This document shows, one piece after another, positions 1-8,995 of a DNA stretch of 47,113 bases. A model generated the notes under the pieces. That model was not told the DNA's origin. It ran no database searches and was given only the letters and a program-made list of their open reading frames with translations. Within the stretch, counting starts at the first letter, position 1. Each line of letters begins with the position of its first letter. This stretch comes from Pseudomonadota bacterium (GTDB lineage Bacteria; Pseudomonadota; Gammaproteobacteria; Burkholderiales; Burkholderiaceae_C), in NCBI GenBank assembly GCA_029780695.1, contig JAKOYD010000175.1:1-47113 (forward strand), written 5' to 3'. The translations under genes and the position numbers were made by a program.

Positions 1-687
1 GGCCTCCTCGTCCACCAGCAGCTTCATGGCTTCGCCGATCTTCACGCGCCGCATCTTGCGCCGCCCGGCGTTCATGTTGCCCAGCATGCCCTTGAGCTGC
101 TCGGCCATCTCCTCCATGCCGGGCGGGCCCATGATTTCCATGGTGGGCGCGGGCTGTTGCAGCTCCAGCTCGATTTCCTTGTCGTCCAGCTGGTGCTCGC
201 GCAGCTTCTTGCGGAAGGCCTGGCGCGCCGTGCCGTCGGTGGCCGGCGCGTTGCTGCCGTCGGCGTTGCGCGCGGGCGGCAGCAGCACGTCGAGGATGCG
301 GTCTTCGGCCAGGTCTTCGGCGCGCGTGCGGTGCTGGCGCATGGCCTGCTCGCGCTGCTGCTTGACGGCCATCTCGGCCAGGTCGCGGATGATCGAATCG
401 ACGTCCTTGCCGACGTACCCGACCTCGGTGAACTTGGTCGCCTCGACCTTGATGAAAGGCGCATTGGCCAGCTTGGCCAGGCGGCGCGCGATTTCGGTCT
501 TGCCCACGCCCGTGGGGCCGATCATGAGGATGTTCTTGGGCGTGATTTCGGCACGCAGTTTGTCGTCCACTTGCTGGCGCCGCCAGCGGTTGCGCAGCGC
601 GATGGCGACGGCGCGCTTGGCATCCTGCTGGCCGACGATGTGGCGGTCGAGTTCGGAGACGATCTCCTGCGGGGTCATGGATGACAT
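1..687 (-). CDS. hslU: ATP-dependent protease ATPase subunit HslU (partial, N-terminal part)
   Basis: The reverse strand encodes the N-terminal part of HslU, the AAA+ unfoldase that feeds substrates to HslV in the cytoplasm. The start [10 protein letters not shown] is followed by [15 protein letters not shown] and the Walker A motif GPTGVGKTE, then by the family-typical [19 protein letters not shown]. After that comes the charged I-domain region. The gene runs off the left edge, so the Walker B region and the C-terminus are not in the window. ATG at 687 was chosen; a second in-frame ATG lies at 678. hslV lies upstream on the same strand, 78 bases away across a dispersed repeat, so the order of transcription is hslV then hslU as in other proteobacteria. 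Confidence 0.95.
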   Translation of the reverse strand, partial: MSSMTPQEIVSELDRHIVGQQDAKRAVAIALRNRWRRQQVDDKLRAEITPKNILMIGPTGVGKTEIARRLAKLANAPFIKVEATKFTEVGYVGKDVDSIIRDLAEMAVKQQREQAMRQHRTRAEDLAEDRILDVLLPPARNADGSNAPATDGTARQAFRKKLREHQLDDKEIELELQQPAPTMEIMGPPGMEEMAEQLKGMLGNMNAGRRKMRRVKIGEAMKLLVDEEA

Positions 688-704
688 GGCAACGGATTTA
701 TAAG

Positions 705-760
705 AAATCGGCCTGCAGCGCTTGTCTGGCAAGCGCGAGCAGCTATCAATTCAATTGCAA
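705..760. repeat. Dispersed TAGCTGC/GCGCTTG repeat, copy between hslV and hslU
   Basis: This segment contains GCGCTTGTCTGGCAAGCGC followed by AGCTATCAATTC. It is one copy of a roughly 50-base imperfect repeat seen about 14 times in the window. The inner arms GCGCTTG/CAAGCGC can pair, so the RNA could form a small hairpin. It fills most of the hslV-hslU spacer. Confidence 0.75.
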
Positions 761-765
761 CCGGG

Positions 766-1311
766 TCACAGCGTTTCGACGGTGTGGTGCATGTTGGTGT
801 AGATGCACAGCTCGCCGGCGATCTCCAGCGCCTTCTTCACCACCTGGTCGGCCGGCAATTCGGTGTGGTCCAGCAGCGCCTTGGCCGCCGCCTGCGCGTA
901 GGCACCGCCGGAGCCGATGGCGACCAGGCCGTGCTCAGGCTCCAGCACGTCGCCGTTGCCGGTGATGATGAGCGAGGCGTCCTTGTCGGCCACCGCCAGC
1001 ATGGCTTCGAGCCGGCGCAGCACGCGGTCGGTGCGCCAGTCCTTGGTCAGTTCGATGGCGGCGCGCGTCAGGTGGCCCTGGTGCTTTTCGAGCTTGGCCT
1101 CGAAGCGCTCGAACAGAGTGAAGGCGTCGGCCGTGGCGCCGGCAAAACCGGCCAGCACCTTGCCGTGATACAGCTTGCGCACCTTGCGCGCACTGCCCTT
1201 GACGACGATGTTGCCCAAAGTAACCTGTCCGTCGCCGCCGATGGCAACTTGCCAGCCCTCAGGCGTTTTGCGCCGCACGCTGACGATGGTGGTGCCGTGA
1301 AATGGTTCCAT
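766..1311 (-). CDS. hslV: ATP-dependent protease subunit HslV
   Basis: HslV is the threonine peptidase of the HslUV complex. The start at 1311 gives [14 protein letters not shown], 181 aa. The family matures by removal of a short propeptide to expose the first Thr of TTIVSVRR, and the propeptide form MEPFHG resembles that of other betaproteobacteria. Further family features are the GDGQVTLGN motif, [17 protein letters not shown] and the C-terminal [15 protein letters not shown] longer frame with a GTG start at 1359 exists, but its extra residues do not look like HslV. It is the first gene of the hslVU pair. Confidence 0.95.
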   Translation of the reverse strand: MEPFHGTTIVSVRRKTPEGWQVAIGGDGQVTLGNIVVKGSARKVRKLYHGKVLAGFAGATADAFTLFERFEAKLEKHQGHLTRAAIELTKDWRTDRVLRRLEAMLAVADKDASLIITGNGDVLEPEHGLVAIGSGGAYAQAAAKALLDHTELPADQVVKKALEIAGELCIYTNMHHTVETL

Positions 1312-1380
1312 CGCCACGAGATGGGGGCGCGCCCGCTGTTCTTCAAGCCCGGACGCCACCGTCCCTCCATCGGGTGATCG

Positions 1381-3087
1381 TCAATCCGCTCGCGGCGTCA
1401 CCCGCGCCGCATCGCTGATGCCGATCACGTCGAAAAGCGTGGCCACCAGCCGGTTGACCTGCAGGAAAGTCACGGGGTGGCCGCGCGCCTGCTGGTCCAC
1501 CGCCCAGTTGAGCAAATCGCCCGCGGCGCTGAAATCGACCCGCACCAGGTGACGGCAATCCAGCTCGAACACGCGGGCATCGGCCTGCGCGGCCAGATCG
1601 CGCACCACGGCGTCGGCCGAGCCGATGAGCTCGCCCGTCAACGTGGCGGCAAACACGCCGCCCGTCAGCACACGCGGCGCGGCGCCATCGGCGCCCGCAA
1701 AGGCCGGCAGCCCCCCCGACGGACCACAAGGCGCCGGCCCGCTGTCAGCCGCCACCTGGCTTTCGTCGGCCAGGGCGCGCACGCTGTTCTTCGGCGCCTC
1801 CCACGCGGGCGGCGAGACTTCGTAGGTGACGCAAAAATTGAGCGCCACCGAGTCGAATGCTTCCATCTCGCCCAGCACACGCAGCAACGCCAGCCGGGCT
1901 TGCCACCACAGCGGGTCGGTGTCAGGCGCATGGGTGGGGGAGTTTTCGGCCAGCAGGCCGAGCAGACGGTCAGCCCCCAGAAAATCAAAGTGCCCCGGCG
2001 TGTGGGACCAGTACCGCAGCAGCGCCGTGAATGGCGGCAGTGCCGCTGGCGCGATGGTCTTGACGTGGCGCCAGTCAACGCGCCAGGGCGAGCCATGGCG
2101 CGCCAGCGCGGCAGCCAAGGCCGTCACCGACTGTGTGCCCAGCGCCGAGGGACATACCCAATCGAACAGACCCGTGCGCGCCGTGGCGGGCGCCTGGCGC
2201 GCTTCAGCCAAAAAGGAGCCGCCCATCAGCGCCCATTGCGGGGCCGAGCGCCCAAAACGCGCCGCGAAATCAGCCGCGGCGGCGTCGAATGCGGCCTCGT
2301 CGCCCGTGCAGCGGTACAGATCGAACAGCGTAAGCCAGGTCGCCAGATCGCCGCCGCGGCCACCGCCATCGGCCACCAGCGCGCGCAACACGGCCTCGGC
2401 ACCGGCGGCGTCGCCGTTGGAAAACCGAATCGCCGCCTCTTCCAGCGCCGGATCGCGCGGGCCGGCGACCGCCGACCCGACGGCAGTCTGCGCGCCGCCG
2501 GCCCCGGCCACCGCCGCCGCAACCGGGCGCGGCGCGGGCGCCAGCACCACCTGATCCATGGTCAGTGTGGGCGCGAACGCCTTGGGCGGCGCCATGGCGG
2601 GCTGGGCAGCCGCGCGCGGGGCCTGCGCGCTGGGCGGCAACTTGGCGGCCGGCGGGTGCCCGCCCGGGGCCGGCGCGGCAACGGGCGCCGGCGGCCCTTC
2701 GGGGCTGATCAACGTGCTGGCGCGCCGCCGCGACCACGCAATCGCCATCTGCGCCTCGATCTCATTGATCTTCCTCAGCGTGTGGGCGCGCTCGCCGGAC
2801 TGGGTCAAATCGCTGCTTGAAAACAGGGAAGCCCCCTCCGCCGCGACATCGCCGTTGGGCGGCGTTTCGCGTCGGCGCGCCTTGCGCAGCATGTCGAATT
2901 CGCGGTTTCGCACGAAGTCGTTGCGGCGCTTGCGCTCGATCATTTCCTTCAGCATCAGCCGCGACTCGCTGCCGCTGTCGCCCGAGGTCGGCCGGTCGAG
3001 GTCTGACCAGTGCGTGGTCGGGCTCTTGACGAACTTCACGACCTTGGACAGCAGGCCAGCGCCGCCCGAGCCGGCAGGTTTGCTCAT
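1381..3087 (-). CDS. STAS-domain protein
   Basis: This 568-aa protein begins MSKPAGSGGAGLLSKVVKFVKSP. It has a basic segment rich in Arg/Lys near residues 50-80, a long Ala/Pro-rich linker (roughly residues 150-220), a middle region with alpha-helical repeat-like character, and a C-terminal STAS-type domain. The STAS part reads FELDCRHLVRVDFSAAGDLL and continues to VTFLQVNRLVATLFDVIGI. STAS domains are found in anti-sigma factor antagonists and transporter tails; no cognate kinase or anti-sigma factor is encoded here. Proteins of this kind commonly sit between hslV and dksA in Burkholderiales. The ATG at 3087 is preferred over an upstream start in low-complexity sequence. The exact role is unknown. 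Confidence 0.75.
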   Translation of the reverse strand: MSKPAGSGGAGLLSKVVKFVKSPTTHWSDLDRPTSGDSGSESRLMLKEMIERKRRNDFVRNREFDMLRKARRRETPPNGDVAAEGASLFSSSDLTQSGERAHTLRKINEIEAQMAIAWSRRRASTLISPEGPPAPVAAPAPGGHPPAAKLPPSAQAPRAAAQPAMAPPKAFAPTLTMDQVVLAPAPRPVAAAVAGAGGAQTAVGSAVAGPRDPALEEAAIRFSNGDAAGAEAVLRALVADGGGRGGDLATWLTLFDLYRCTGDEAAFDAAAADFAARFGRSAPQWALMGGSFLAEARQAPATARTGLFDWVCPSALGTQSVTALAAALARHGSPWRVDWRHVKTIAPAALPPFTALLRYWSHTPGHFDFLGADRLLGLLAENSPTHAPDTDPLWWQARLALLRVLGEMEAFDSVALNFCVTYEVSPPAWEAPKNSVRALADESQVAADSGPAPCGPSGGLPAFAGADGAAPRVLTGGVFAATLTGELIGSADAVVRDLAAQADARVFELDCRHLVRVDFSAAGDLLNWAVDQQARGHPVTFLQVNRLVATLFDVIGISDAARVTPRAD

Positions 3088-3216
3088 GGACGTCGCCCCC
3101 CATGGCCGCGCGGCAATCGCCCCCCCGCGTGCGCCACCTGCCCGGCCTTCGCGCCACCACCGGCCGCGCCACACGCGGGGGCGGCAGGGCTGCGGCAACC
3201 GGCGGCAGGCTTCACG

Positions 3217-3981
3217 TCAATCGCCAAACATCTTCTGCTTCAATTCGCGCCGCTGCTGCGCTTCAAGAGACAAGGTGGCCGTGGGGCGGGCCAGCAGACG
3301 CGGCACGCCGATGGGCTCGCCCGTTTCGTCGCAGTAGCCGTAGTCACCGGCGTCGATGCGGGCGATGGACTGCTCGATCTTCTTGAGCAGCTTGCGCTCG
3401 CGGTCGCGCGTGCGCAGCTCCAGTGCGTGCTCTTCCTCGATGGTGGCGCGGTCGGCCGGATCGGGCACGACCACGGTGTCGTCGCGCAGGTTTTCGGCCG
3501 TCTGGTCGGCGTTGGCCAGCATGTCGTCCTTCAGTCGCACCAGCTTCAGGCGGAAGAACGCCAATTGCTTGTCGTTCATGTACTCGCTGTCCGGCATGGC
3601 GATGACTTCGGCATCGCTGAGCTGGTCGACGTCCTTGGTTTTCCAGTTGTTGGCCAGCTTCGGGTCTTTCTTGACCGGCGCCGGCACGGGAGGTGCAGCA
3701 ACAGTGGGCATGGGCAGATTCTTGGGTGCGGGCATCGGCGGCAGCGCCGATGTGGGCTTGGGTGTGGCAGCGGACTTGCGCGAAGCCGGTGACCTCGCGG
3801 GGCTGGCCGAGTCGGCCGCCGTCTTGGCCGAGGCGGGCGCGGGCGCCTTGGCCGCGGCTTTCAACGGCGCCGCGGGCGTGCCGGCAGCCTTGGCCACGGT
3901 CTTGGCAGCCGCCTTGTCCACGGGGGCCTTGGCGGGCGTGGCCTTGGGTTTGGCCGGGCTCTTGGCAGCCGCTGTTTTCAC
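3217..3981 (-). CDS. dksA: RNA polymerase-binding transcription factor DksA
   Basis: DksA binds the RNA polymerase secondary channel and acts with ppGpp in the stringent response. The C-terminal 130 residues carry the coiled-coil (DSEYMNDKQLAFFRLKL, with acidic tip residues near DPADRATIEEE) and the zinc-finger region GDYGYCDETGEPIGVPRL followed by ARPTATLSLEAQ. Only one Cys remains of the four found in the E. coli protein, which is usual for betaproteobacterial DksA. The first ~115 residues are a Lys/Ala/Pro-rich, probably disordered extension. The start is a GTG at 3981 behind a good AGGAGA ribosome-binding site. Total length is 254 aa against about 150 in E. coli. Confidence 0.92.
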   Translation of the reverse strand: MKTAAAKSPAKPKATPAKAPVDKAAAKTVAKAAGTPAAPLKAAAKAPAPASAKTAADSASPARSPASRKSAATPKPTSALPPMPAPKNLPMPTVAAPPVPAPVKKDPKLANNWKTKDVDQLSDAEVIAMPDSEYMNDKQLAFFRLKLVRLKDDMLANADQTAENLRDDTVVVPDPADRATIEEEHALELRTRDRERKLLKKIEQSIARIDAGDYGYCDETGEPIGVPRLLARPTATLSLEAQQRRELKQKMFGD

Positions 3982-4240
3982 TCTACTGTCTCCTGTCGGC
4001 TGCGGCGCCCTTGCCGGGCGCGGCCACCGACCGCATAGCCAGCGGATGAAGCATGGTCCTTTTCATCCGATAAGCGCCCTTGTTGTAGACCTTCTTGGGC
4101 GAGCGGCAGATCACCCGCTGGGGTGGTCTGTTCAAAGGCGGCGATTGTAGCCACCAATGCGTACAGGGATTAACCCTAGGCCGCGCATGCCGGGGCGCCG
4201 CCTTGGCCGGGGGCCTGCGCGGGCGCTCGTGCGCCGGCCA

Positions 4241-5347
4241 TCACGACTGCAGGCATTGCTCCAGCCCCTGGGTGAGGATGTCGCGCGGCAGGTCGATGCC
4301 GATGAAGACCATCTTGCTGACACGCGCCTCGCCCGCCTTCCATTCCGGCCCGAGGTCGCTGCCCATCAGCTGGTGCACGCCCTGGAAGATGACCTTGCGC
4401 TCGGTGCCCTTCATCCACAGCACGCCCTTGTAGCGCAGCATGCGGGGGCCGTAGATGTTGACGATGGCGCCCAGAAAATCTTCCAGCTTGGCCGGGTCGA
4501 AAGCCCGATCGGCGCGGAACACGAAGCTCTTCACATCATCGTCATGATGGTGGTGGTGGCCGTGCGCGTGCTGGTGCGACGGGTGGTCGCAGTGGTCGCC
4601 GTCGTGGTCATGGTCGTGGTGGCCGTGGTCGTGGTCGTGGTCGTGGTCGTCATGCTCATGATCGTGATCGTGATCGTGATCGTGATCGTCGGCCTTCAGG
4701 AAATCCGGGTCGATGTCCAGCTTGGCGTTCAGGTTGAAGCCGCGCAGGTCGAACACCTCCTGGATCGGCACCTCGCCAAAATGCACCACGCGCTGCGGCG
4801 CGCGCGGGTTCATGTGCTTCAGGCGGTGCTGCAGCGCATCCAGCGACTCGGCGTCGACCAGGTCGGCCTTGCTGATGAAGATCTGGTCGGCAAAACCTAC
4901 CTGGCGCTGCGCCTCGACGCGGTCGTTGAGCTGCTGCGCGGCGTGCTTGGCGTCCACCAGCGTCACAATGGCGTCCAGCAGAAACGCTTCGGCGATCTCG
5001 TCGTCCATGAAGAAGGTCTGCGCCACCGGGCCGGGGTCGGCCACGCCCGTGGTCTCGATCACCACGCGCTCGAAGTCCAGCTCGCCCTTGCGCTTTTTGG
5101 CCGCCAGGTCGCTCAGCGTGGCGCGCAGGTCCTCGCGGATGCTGCAGCAGATGCAGCCGTTGCTCATCTGGATGATCTGCTCGTCGCGGTCGCTGACCAG
5201 GATCTCGTTGTCGATGTTTTCCTCGCCGAACTCGTTCTCGATCACGGCAATCTTGTGGCCGTGGGCCTCGGTCAGCACGCGCTTGAGCAGTGTGGTCTTG
5301 CCCGAGCCAAGAAAGCCGGTAAGGATGGTGGCGGGAATCAGGGACAT
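4241..5347 (-). CDS. CobW/COG0523-family GTPase with histidine-rich metal-binding insert
   Basis: This 368-aa G3E-family GTPase is a probable metal chaperone or metallocentre assembly factor. It shows the P-loop GFLGSGKTTLL (residues 11-21), the metal-binding CxCC motif SNGCICCS (62-69), the IETTGVADP switch segment, and a SKAD guanine-specificity motif (159-162). Between the GTPase and C-terminal CobW domains lies a run of about 50 residues (220-270) containing about two dozen His alternating with Asp. The ATG at 5347 directly precedes the conserved N-terminus; the longer upstream frame overlaps xerC and is rejected. The substrate metal is probably zinc, but this is inferred only from the family and the His tract. 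Confidence 0.88.
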   Translation of the reverse strand: MSLIPATILTGFLGSGKTTLLKRVLTEAHGHKIAVIENEFGEENIDNEILVSDRDEQIIQMSNGCICCSIREDLRATLSDLAAKKRKGELDFERVVIETTGVADPGPVAQTFFMDDEIAEAFLLDAIVTLVDAKHAAQQLNDRVEAQRQVGFADQIFISKADLVDAESLDALQHRLKHMNPRAPQRVVHFGEVPIQEVFDLRGFNLNAKLDIDPDFLKADDHDHDHDHDHEHDDHDHDHDHGHHDHDHDGDHCDHPSHQHAHGHHHHHDDDVKSFVFRADRAFDPAKLEDFLGAIVNIYGPRMLRYKGVLWMKGTERKVIFQGVHQLMGSDLGPEWKAGEARVSKMVFIGIDLPRDILTQGLEQCLQS

Positions 5348-5435
5348 GGCGAAATGGCGTGGCGCAGCAGCGCCGCGGTGAAGGGGGTAAACGGTCAGTG
5401 TAGCCCGCGCGCGCAGCGCACGTCGGCGCCGGTCA

Positions 5436-6404
5436 TCACTTCTTTTTGGCGCGGGGGTGTGCGGCGTCGTAGGCCCGGGCCAGGTGCTGGAAGTCGAGCC
5501 GCGTATAGACCTGCGTGGTGCCGATGCTGGCGTGGCCCAGCAGTTCCTGCACCGCGCGCAGGTCGCCGCTGGACTGCAGCATGTGGCTGGCAAAGCTGTG
5601 CCGCAGCATGTGCGGGTGCACCGGCGTCGCCAAGCCGGCCAGCAGGCTGCGGCGCTTCAGGCGCTGCCACACCGACTGCGCCGTGAGGCGCGTGCCGCGG
5701 CGGCCCACGAACAGGGCCTGCGCCGCCGGGCCGCCGATGGCCGCCTGGGGCCGTACATACAGCCAGCGCTGCAACGCATCGATGGCCTGCCGGCCCAGCG
5801 GCACGGCGCGCCGCTTGCCGCCCTTGCCCTGCACCTGCACCTCGGCGGCGGGCAGGTCGATCCACCCGCGGCCGGCGCGCTGCGCCGCGTCGCTCGGCGT
5901 CACGTCCAGCCCCACCAGTTCGCCCACGCGCAGGCCGCTGCCGTACAGCAGTTCGACCATCGCGGCGTCGCGCGCTTCCAGCAGCGGGTCATCGTCTTGC
6001 GCCACATGCTCGGCCAGTTGCACGGCCTCGTCGACGCCCAGCGCCTTGGGCAGCGGGCGCGCCTGCCGGGGTGCGCGCACGTCCTGCACCGGGTTGGCGG
6101 TGATGAGGTCTTCGCGCCCCAGCCAGGTGTAGAAGCCGCGCCAGCCCGACAGGATGAGCGCGATGCCGCGCCCGCTGCGCCCGCCCGCGTGCATGCGCGC
6201 CACCCAGCCGCGCACGTGGTGGCTCTGCACGGCCGTCAGCGCCACCGCGGCCTGCGCGGCGAACGCGGCGAGCTTTTGCAGGTCCAGGCTGTACAGCGTC
6301 AGCGTGCGCCCGGCCAGACGCTTCTGCACGCGCGCGTGTTCCAGATAACGCTCGATCAGCGCTTGGTCGGCGTCGGACAGCGATGGCGGTGCAGGCGCGT
6401 TCAT
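5436..6404 (-). CDS. xerC: Tyrosine recombinase XerC
   Basis: XerC, 322 aa, resolves chromosome dimers at dif together with XerD. The N-terminal SAM-like DNA-binding domain spans residues 1-110. The catalytic domain carries R159 (GSGLRVGEL), K194 (QGKGGKRR), H265/R268 (HPHMLRHSF), H291 (LLGHASIGTT) and the nucleophile Y300 (QVYTRLD). The ATG at 6404 gives the normal length; the frame is open further upstream without homology. The order DUF484-xerC on the same strand is typical of proteobacteria and favours XerC over XerD. Confidence 0.93.
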   Translation of the reverse strand: MNAPAPPSLSDADQALIERYLEHARVQKRLAGRTLTLYSLDLQKLAAFAAQAAVALTAVQSHHVRGWVARMHAGGRSGRGIALILSGWRGFYTWLGREDLITANPVQDVRAPRQARPLPKALGVDEAVQLAEHVAQDDDPLLEARDAAMVELLYGSGLRVGELVGLDVTPSDAAQRAGRGWIDLPAAEVQVQGKGGKRRAVPLGRQAIDALQRWLYVRPQAAIGGPAAQALFVGRRGTRLTAQSVWQRLKRRSLLAGLATPVHPHMLRHSFASHMLQSSGDLRAVQELLGHASIGTTQVYTRLDFQHLARAYDAAHPRAKKK

Positions 6405-6534
6405 GCTCTTCAAATCATAGCGTCCATGGGGCTTGTTGACAGCGGCTCGGGGCCAAAATAGTTGAGAATTTCGGCGACGAACACCCGCGCCATCGACGCA
6501 CGGCTGCATGGCTGCGTCGCATCACCCCCATCGA

Positions 6535-6638
6535 ATGGCCGCGGAGCAGGCCAACGCCGCCGAAGGGCTGGGCCCGCCCGCTGGCGTTGTCCCCCTTGCG
6601 CAGCAAAAGGGGGAAGCGGCGTCAGCCGCTCAGGGGGT
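6535..6638. repeat. Dispersed CCCCCTGAG...GGCCTGCTCCGCGGCC element, copy 1
   Basis: Read on the minus strand this starts CCCCCTGAGCGGCT, contains AGGGGGACAACGCCAG and ends GGCCTGCTCCGCGGCC. The same element occurs at about 18115-18240 and inside napB (28948-29050). The copy lies directly behind the DUF484 stop codon, between that gene and xerC. Inner GGGGGAAG/CTTCCCCC-type arms make hairpin formation likely. Confidence 0.8.
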
Positions 6639-7316
6639 TCAGTCCCTCACCCTCGACAGCGCCGCGCTGGCCAGCTCGCCAATGCGCTCCAGAAAGTCGG
6701 TCGCCATGCCGGCCTGGTAGCGCTGGCTGTCGGGCGAGGCCAGCACCAGCAGCCCAAAGGCGGCACTGGCGGGGCCGGCGGTGAGCGGAATCAACGCCAC
6801 CGACGCGGCGGCCTCGGGGTCGTCCAGCCACTGCACGGCGTCGAAGCCGGCGTTGACGCCGCAGTAGGGCGCGGTCAGCGAGCGGGCCAGGCTCTTGACG
6901 TCGTCGCTGGCGCCCTGGGCGAACGGCTCGCCGGCGTAGACCTCGGCCAGATCCCACAGCTTCATGGCCGACTGCGGCACGCTGAACTGGCTGCGCAGCT
7001 CGCTCACCAGCACGGCCGGCAGGTCGGCCGGGCGCGCCACCAGAAACATCTGCCGCGACCAGCGCAGCAGCTTGTCGGCGATCAGCATGTTCTCGTTGCC
7101 GTGGCGCATCATTTCCATCAGCCGCTGCTCCAGCAGCTTGATCTTCTCGCGCAGCATCTCGGCCTGCCGCTCCTGCAGGCTGACCGCGCGACCGCCGTGC
7201 GGGCTGGTGAGTTGCACCGCGCTCAGCAGGCCCGCATGCCGCTCGAAAAAATCGGGCGTGTGGATCAGGAACTGCGCAATGTCTTCTTCGGTGATGGGCG
7301 GAATGGCTGCGTTCAT
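6639..7316 (-). CDS. DUF484 family protein
   Basis: This 225-aa cytoplasmic protein belongs to the DUF484 (GAF-like) family that commonly lies between dapF and xerC. The N-terminus (EEDIAQFLIHTPDFFERHAGLL) is the family signature. It is followed by a coiled-coil stretch around residues 45-70 (SLQERQAEMLREKIKLLEQR) and a GAF-like C-terminal half. The start is 23 bases from the end of dapF, so the two are probably cotranscribed (dapF-DUF484-xerC). The function is not established. Confidence 0.88.
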   Translation of the reverse strand: MNAAIPPITEEDIAQFLIHTPDFFERHAGLLSAVQLTSPHGGRAVSLQERQAEMLREKIKLLEQRLMEMMRHGNENMLIADKLLRWSRQMFLVARPADLPAVLVSELRSQFSVPQSAMKLWDLAEVYAGEPFAQGASDDVKSLARSLTAPYCGVNAGFDAVQWLDDPEAAASVALIPLTAGPASAAFGLLVLASPDSQRYQAGMATDFLERIGELASAALSRVRD

Positions 7317-7338
7317 GGCTGGAGCATAGGTCAGAAGG

Positions 7339-8253
7339 TCAATCGGGCAATTCGATGCTGCCCTCGAACACGGTCACGGCCGGGCCGGTCATGAACACCG
7401 GGTCGCGCGCGCCGCCCGCCCATTCGATGGTGAGCCGCCCGCCGCGCGCCTGCACGTCGACACGCTCGTCCAACAGGCCCAGCCGGATGCCCGCCACCAC
7501 CGCCGCGCAGGCGCCGGTGCCGCAGGCCAGCGTTTCGCCCGCGCCACGCTCGTACACGCGCAGGCGCACGTGGCCGCGATCGACGATCTGCATGAACCCG
7601 GCGTTGACCCGGTTCGGAAACGCCGGGTGGCTTTCGATGAGCGGCCCCACGCTGGCCACGGGCGCCGCGTCGACATCGCTCACCAGCTGCACCGCGTGCG
7701 GGTTGCCCATGGACAGGACTGCTACATTGACGATAGCATCCTGCGCAGTACCCGTCAGCGCAACGGCCGGATTTCGCTTCAGATCGAGCGGCCACCACTG
7801 CCACACGCGGTCGGGCGTGGCGCCCACCGGCACCGGCGTCATGCCGCTGGCGTCGAAGGGCACGCGGTCCAGGTCGAACACCGGCGCGCCCATGTCGACG
7901 CGCACGCGGCCATCGGGCTGCTCGATCAGTTCGAGGACGCCGTTCTTCACCTTCACGCGCACGCTGTGCCTGTCTGTCAGGCCACGTTCGCGCACATAAC
8001 GCACGAAGCAGCGCGAGCCATTGCCGCAGTGCTCGACCTCGCCGCCGTCGGCGCCGTTGTGGATGACGTATTCGAAGTCCACATCGGCCGAAGGCGCTGG
8101 CCGCACCGTCAGGATCTGGTCGGCACCCACGCCAAAGTGGCGGTCGCCCAGAAAGCGGTATTGCGCCGGGCTCAGGTTCAGCCGCCCGCGCGTCTCGTCG
8201 AGCACGACGAAGTCGTTGCCGGCACCCTGCATCTTGGTGAAGCGGATCTGCAT
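7339..8253 (-). CDS. dapF: Diaminopimelate epimerase
   Basis: DapF converts LL- to meso-diaminopimelate for lysine and peptidoglycan synthesis in the cytoplasm. The protein is 304 aa. Its two catalytic cysteines sit in [10 protein letters not shown] (C76) and [12 protein letters not shown]. The N-terminal [16 protein letters not shown] and the GNPHAVQLV segment are conserved. The ATG at 8253 begins [10 protein letters not shown]; the open frame continues upstream into the ABC ATPase gene but only as an antiphase extension. The stop of the ABC ATPase gene is 7 bases upstream of this start, so dapF may be read from the ABC operon as well. Confidence 0.96.
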   Translation of the reverse strand: MQIRFTKMQGAGNDFVVLDETRGRLNLSPAQYRFLGDRHFGVGADQILTVRPAPSADVDFEYVIHNGADGGEVEHCGNGSRCFVRYVRERGLTDRHSVRVKVKNGVLELIEQPDGRVRVDMGAPVFDLDRVPFDASGMTPVPVGATPDRVWQWWPLDLKRNPAVALTGTAQDAIVNVAVLSMGNPHAVQLVSDVDAAPVASVGPLIESHPAFPNRVNAGFMQIVDRGHVRLRVYERGAGETLACGTGACAAVVAGIRLGLLDERVDVQARGGRLTIEWAGGARDPVFMTGPAVTVFEGSIELPD

Positions 8254-8260
8254 GCGGTGA

Positions 8261-8995
8261 TTATCGCGGCTCGCTCGGCGCCGTGCCCTCGCCGCGGATG
8301 GGTTCGTCGCGGTCGATCCGGCCATCGACCAGCTCCACCAGCCGGTCGCAACGCCGCGCCAGACGCGGGTCGTGGGTGACGATGACGAAGGCCGTGCCGC
8401 GCTCGTCGTGAATCTGCCGCAGCAGCGCAAACACGGCGTCGGACGCGGCGGTGTCCAGGTTGCCGGTGGGCTCGTCGGCCAGCACCAGCGGCGGGTTTTG
8501 CACCAGCGCGCGCGCAATCGCCACCCGCTGCTGCATGCCGCCCGACAGCTCGCCGGGCCGCTTGCCCATGGCCTGGGCCAGACCCACGGCCGCCAGCAGC
8601 TCGCGCGCGCGTTCGCGCTGCGCGGCGCTGACGCGGCCCTCGGTCATCAGCGCGGGCAAGGTCACGTTCTCCAGCGCGGTGAAGGCCGGCAGCAGGTGGT
8701 GGAACTGGAATACGAAGCCCAGCGCGCGCCGGCGCATCAGCGTCAGCGCCTGGTCATCCATGTCCTGCACCGGCTCGCCCAGCAGGTGGTAGCTGCCCGA
8801 GGTCAGGCGCTCCAGCAGGCCGACGATGTTGAGCAGCGTGCTCTTGCCCGAGCCCGAGGGCCCGATCAGCGCCACGAATTCGCCGCGCGCCACCTGCCAG
8901 TCGATGCCGTGCAGCACCTCCACCTCGCTCGGCAGGCCGACGTTGTAGCGCTTGCGCACGGCGCGCAACTCAATCAGCGGCCCGGCGGTGCTCAT
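8261..8995 (-). CDS. ABC transporter ATP-binding protein (LolD/MacB type)
   Basis: This 244-aa ATPase drives the neighbouring FtsX-type permease. It has Walker [10 protein letters not shown], the Q-loop region [18 protein letters not shown], the signature LSGGMQQR, Walker [13 protein letters not shown] and the switch His in [10 protein letters not shown]. The start ATG overlaps the stop codon of the permease gene (ATGA at 8992-8995), which indicates translational coupling. Sequence type and gene order (fusion protein, permease, ATPase) suggest MacAB-like or lipoprotein/lipid export rather than import. The substrate cannot be told from sequence. Confidence 0.92.
   Translation of the reverse strand: MSTAGPLIELRAVRKRYNVGLPSEVEVLHGIDWQVARGEFVALIGPSGSGKSTLLNIVGLLERLTSGSYHLLGEPVQDMDDQALTLMRRRALGFVFQFHHLLPAFTALENVTLPALMTEGRVSAAQRERARELLAAVGLAQAMGKRPGELSGGMQQRVAIARALVQNPPLVLADEPTGNLDTAASDAVFALLRQIHDERGTAFVIVTHDPRLARRCDRLVELVDGRIDRDEPIRGEGTAPSEPR

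Noticed and set aside
3983..4066. A 27-codon reading frame directly before dksA on the minus strand, ending in TAG next to the dksA start
   Set aside because: It could be a leader peptide, but it has no ribosome-binding site and no recognisable composition, so it is not reported as a gene.
4157..5686. Long plus-strand open frame opposite the CobW and xerC genes
   Set aside because: It is a low-complexity antisense shadow (Val/His-rich where the His tract is read backwards) with no family similarity.
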